In this document: piece after piece, positions 23,970 to 25,451 of the stretch | How positions within the stretch are numbered: position 1 is the first letter of the stretch | Layout of the letters: every line of letters begins with the position of its first letter | DNA from: a virus | DNA length: 25,451 bases | IMG/VR virus record: IMGVR_UViG_3300006104_001288 | Coordinates: 1-25,451 of that record | Reading direction: 5' to 3' (one strand) | Notes under the pieces: model-generated | What the model saw: only the letters and a program-made list of their open reading frames with translations | Databases searched by the model: none | Told to the model about the DNA's origin: nothing | Position numbers and translations under genes: made by a program

Positions 23970-25307
23970 TTACGCTACTTTCTTTATTAACTCAATAACC
24001 TCAGCCCCATTCTGCGCATGAGTAAGCTTCTCGCCCCACCATTTGTATAGCTCGATCCTTTGTATGAATCTTTCACCACGATCATAGGCCCTTACAACCT
24101 CATTCCCATGTGCGTGATCGAGTGCTAACTCAACAACATCTTGCTCAAACCCATTGTCTCTGGCTAGTGTAGAGAACGCGCTACGCCAGCCGTGGGGTGC
24201 ATGCTTTCCTGACATATTGAGTGTTACCCGATAAGCTTTCTCAAGACTCTCACGACTGATGAATTGATTGCCTGTTGGCGATGGAAATACATAACCTTTT
24301 CTCCCAAAAAGCTTCCCCCATTGCTTTAACTCTGCAGTAATTTGCGGGCCTAGAGGAATTCGATGATCGCCAATACGTGTGTGATCTTTCATCTTGGCGC
24401 GAGGTATTACCCAGATCGGAATATCTGCATCAAGATCAAACTCTTTCCACTCAGCTTGCACAACGTTACTAATACGCGTTGCACTAAATGCGAGAAGGCG
24501 ATGAGCAGCTCTCACTGATGGTGAAAGACGTGCAGCTTCTGCTGCGCGTAATAGGGCGCCTAAAGAATTCCAATCAAGTAATGCAGGCATGCGACCATTA
24601 GTTTTCTTTCTAGGAAGAATTTCTTTTACGGGCGCAGCAGAATTAATTTCACATAAGCCTTTTGCTTGCGCATAACGAAAGACGCCATTCAGGTGCTGCA
24701 AAATTCTTGTGGCAGTTTCCAGAACATCTCGCTTATTGATTGTTTCAATAGCCTTAGCGATGACTGAGGGAGTGATGCTTTCAATGGGAAGTTCGCCCAG
24801 GGCTTTATAAATATCCCTCTCAAATGCCCTTTTAGACTTGGTATGGTGGGTTAGGCTCCATTCTTTCTCTTTCATGGCGAACCATTCCTCGGCCACAGCC
24901 CTGAAAGTACTCTCAGAATGGGCTGCCGCCTGGGCCATCGTTATACGCCTAGCAACTACTGGATCGCGGCCCTTATTCAACGAGGCTTTAACTTCCTTTA
25001 GTTCAAGTCTTGCCTGAGCCAAACTGCTCTGAGGATAGGTGCCGATGGTGTAACTTTTTTCTTTGCCTTCGATGCGATATTTAATTCGCCATGAAGCAGT
25101 TTTGGCACGAGTGATAAGTAGATAAAGACCTTGTCCATCCGCAAGCTTGCTGCCAATAACTTTGCGGGCGATAAAACTTTTAATCCCTTTATCCGTAAGC
25201 TTTCCAGACGTACCCCCAACCATGTTTTTTACCCAGTTCGATTTTGCTTGAATACCCCCAATAATACCCCCAGAGGATTTGGCTAGAGCTGGATTTAGAA
25301 AGACCAT
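23970..25307 (-). CDS. Tyrosine-type site-specific integrase
   Basis: This 445-residue protein is the recombinase that moved the island into ssrA. The arm-binding DUF4102-type N-terminus (GKLTDKGIKSF... to YTIGTYPQSSLAQAR, about 35-120) is followed by a core-binding helical domain (135-225) and the catalytic domain. R278 (SATRISNV), H372 and R375 (HGWR), H398 (LDH) and nucleophile Y408 are all present, so it looks active. The ATG at 25307 has an AAGG five bases before it; the ATG at 25223 (MVGGTSGKLTD) gives a more usual length. The extra 28 residues are coded by DNA containing arm-type repeats. Confidence 0.95.
   Translation of the reverse strand: MVFLNPALAKSSGGIIGGIQAKSNWVKNMVGGTSGKLTDKGIKSFIARKVIGSKLADGQGLYLLITRAKTASWRIKYRIEGKEKSYTIGTYPQSSLAQARLELKEVKASLNKGRDPVVARRITMAQAAAHSESTFRAVAEEWFAMKEKEWSLTHHTKSKRAFERDIYKALGELPIESITPSVIAKAIETINKRDVLETATRILQHLNGVFRYAQAKGLCEINSAAPVKEILPRKKTNGRMPALLDWNSLGALLRAAEAARLSPSVRAAHRLLAFSATRISNVVQAEWKEFDLDADIPIWVIPRAKMKDHTRIGDHRIPLGPQITAELKQWGKLFGRKGYVFPSPTGNQFISRESLEKAYRVTLNMSGKHAPHGWRSAFSTLARDNGFEQDVVELALDHAHGNEVVRAYDRGERFIQRIELYKWWGEKLTHAQNGAEVIELIKKVA
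25211..25272. promoter_or_regulatory. Right arm-type integrase sites (three TACCCCCA motifs)
   Basis: TACCCCCA occurs at 25211-25218, 25253-25260 and 25265-25272. The last two have the 12-bp period found at the left end and also share the bases that follow. They lie inside the 5' part of the integrase frame, where they spell GGIIGG- and GGT-like codons, which argues that the DNA itself is selected. Confidence 0.65.
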
Positions 25308-25331
25308 GACGGCCTTATGGGCCTTTATCTA

Positions 25332-25363
25332 TAAAGAAAAACGCCACCCTGGTGGGTGGCGTT
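25332..25363 (-). terminator. Rho-independent terminator of ssrA
   Basis: A perfect 10-bp stem (arms 25340-25349 and 25354-25363, loop TGGT) followed on the minus strand by TTTTCTTTA lies 22 bases beyond the tmRNA CCA end. The integrase gene follows in the same direction, so this also isolates integrase from tmRNA transcription. Confidence 0.85.
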
Positions 25364-25408
25364 GGACTGTTACATACTTCAAAATGGTGGAGTCGGCGGG
25401 AATCGAAC
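25332..25408. repeat. Right attachment-site repeat (attR)
   Basis: The first 59 bases are identical to 41-99. Beyond them the copies align with one indel and a few substitutions up to the T loop. This copy completes the working tmRNA gene. The crossover should lie within the shared acceptor/T-arm region or its flank. Confidence 0.9.
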
Positions 25409-25451
25409 CCGCGTCCGCAAATCCTCTACAGCAAGTTCTACATACTTAGTC
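25385..25451 (-). ncRNA. ssrA: Transfer-messenger RNA, 3' end (partial)
   Basis: On the minus strand the last 67 bases read as a tmRNA 3' end: the helix strand, then GCGGACGCGGGTTCGATTCC as T arm, the acceptor half and an encoded CCA at 25385. The gene continues beyond the window, so the tag peptide is not visible. tmRNA rescues stalled ribosomes; the 3' end is a common integration target and is restored here by the island. Confidence 0.93.

Noticed and set aside
1-25451. CRISPR arrays, insertion sequences, transposases
   Set aside because: No regularly spaced repeats with spacers and no transposase-like frames were found on either strand.

Overview
This window is an almost complete mobile genomic island integrated at the 3' end of a tmRNA gene (ssrA). 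The true tmRNA 3' end lies at the right edge on the minus strand. A near-copy of the same segment (terminator hairpin, CCA tail, part of the T arm) sits at the left edge, so the island spans about 41 to 25390. A tyrosine integrase lies just inside the right end, and both ends carry a tandem pair of TACCCCCA motifs with the same 12-bp period. By eye the GC content is in the low-to-mid 40s. The tmRNA tail, gene style and protein flavour suggest a betaproteobacterium, perhaps a freshwater Burkholderiaceae such as Polynucleobacter. That assignment is an inference.

Layout from left to right. (1) 259-2192 holds a truncated uncharacterised gene fused by an apparent deletion to the C-terminal half of an SNF2-family helicase, which looks like a decayed defence locus. 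(2) 2244-10795 is a defence block: a leftward GmrSD/DUF262-DUF1524 nuclease gene, diverging from a complete type I restriction-modification operon (hsdM, hsdS, hsdR) whose last gene overlaps a 5'(3')-deoxyribonucleotidase gene. (3) 10816-11501 is a leftward regulatory cluster with an AlpA-type regulator. (4) 11929-21998 is a rightward phage module: a DUF1376 replication-like protein, small and large terminase, portal, a coiled-coil scaffold candidate, major capsid protein, one unknown, a 3TM-type holin and an M15 endolysin. The head gene order resembles P22. No tail, neck, head-maturation protease or tail-fibre genes are visible. (5) Inserted backwards between scaffold and capsid is a mobile mystery protein A/B pair (HTH regulator plus Fic-domain protein) with three operator-like palindromes exactly 33 bp apart. 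(6) 22084-23952 is an overlapping three-gene cassette led by a TIGR04255-family protein. (7) 23970-25307 is the integrase.

How it fits together: integrase and AlpA are the usual control layer of P4-like and PICI-like satellites, and the module encodes head and lysis genes but no tail. A capsid-forming phage satellite that borrows tails from a helper is therefore a reasonable hypothesis; a prophage that lost its tail genes is the alternative. The flanks carry anti-phage cargo: type I RM, GmrSD, perhaps the nucleotidase, perhaps the three-gene cassette, and the Fic pair. Several non-coding stretches look functional: an ori-like repeat cluster inside the DUF1376 gene, a multi-hairpin leader before the capsid gene, and a GC-rich segment with mutually exclusive hairpins before the holin gene.
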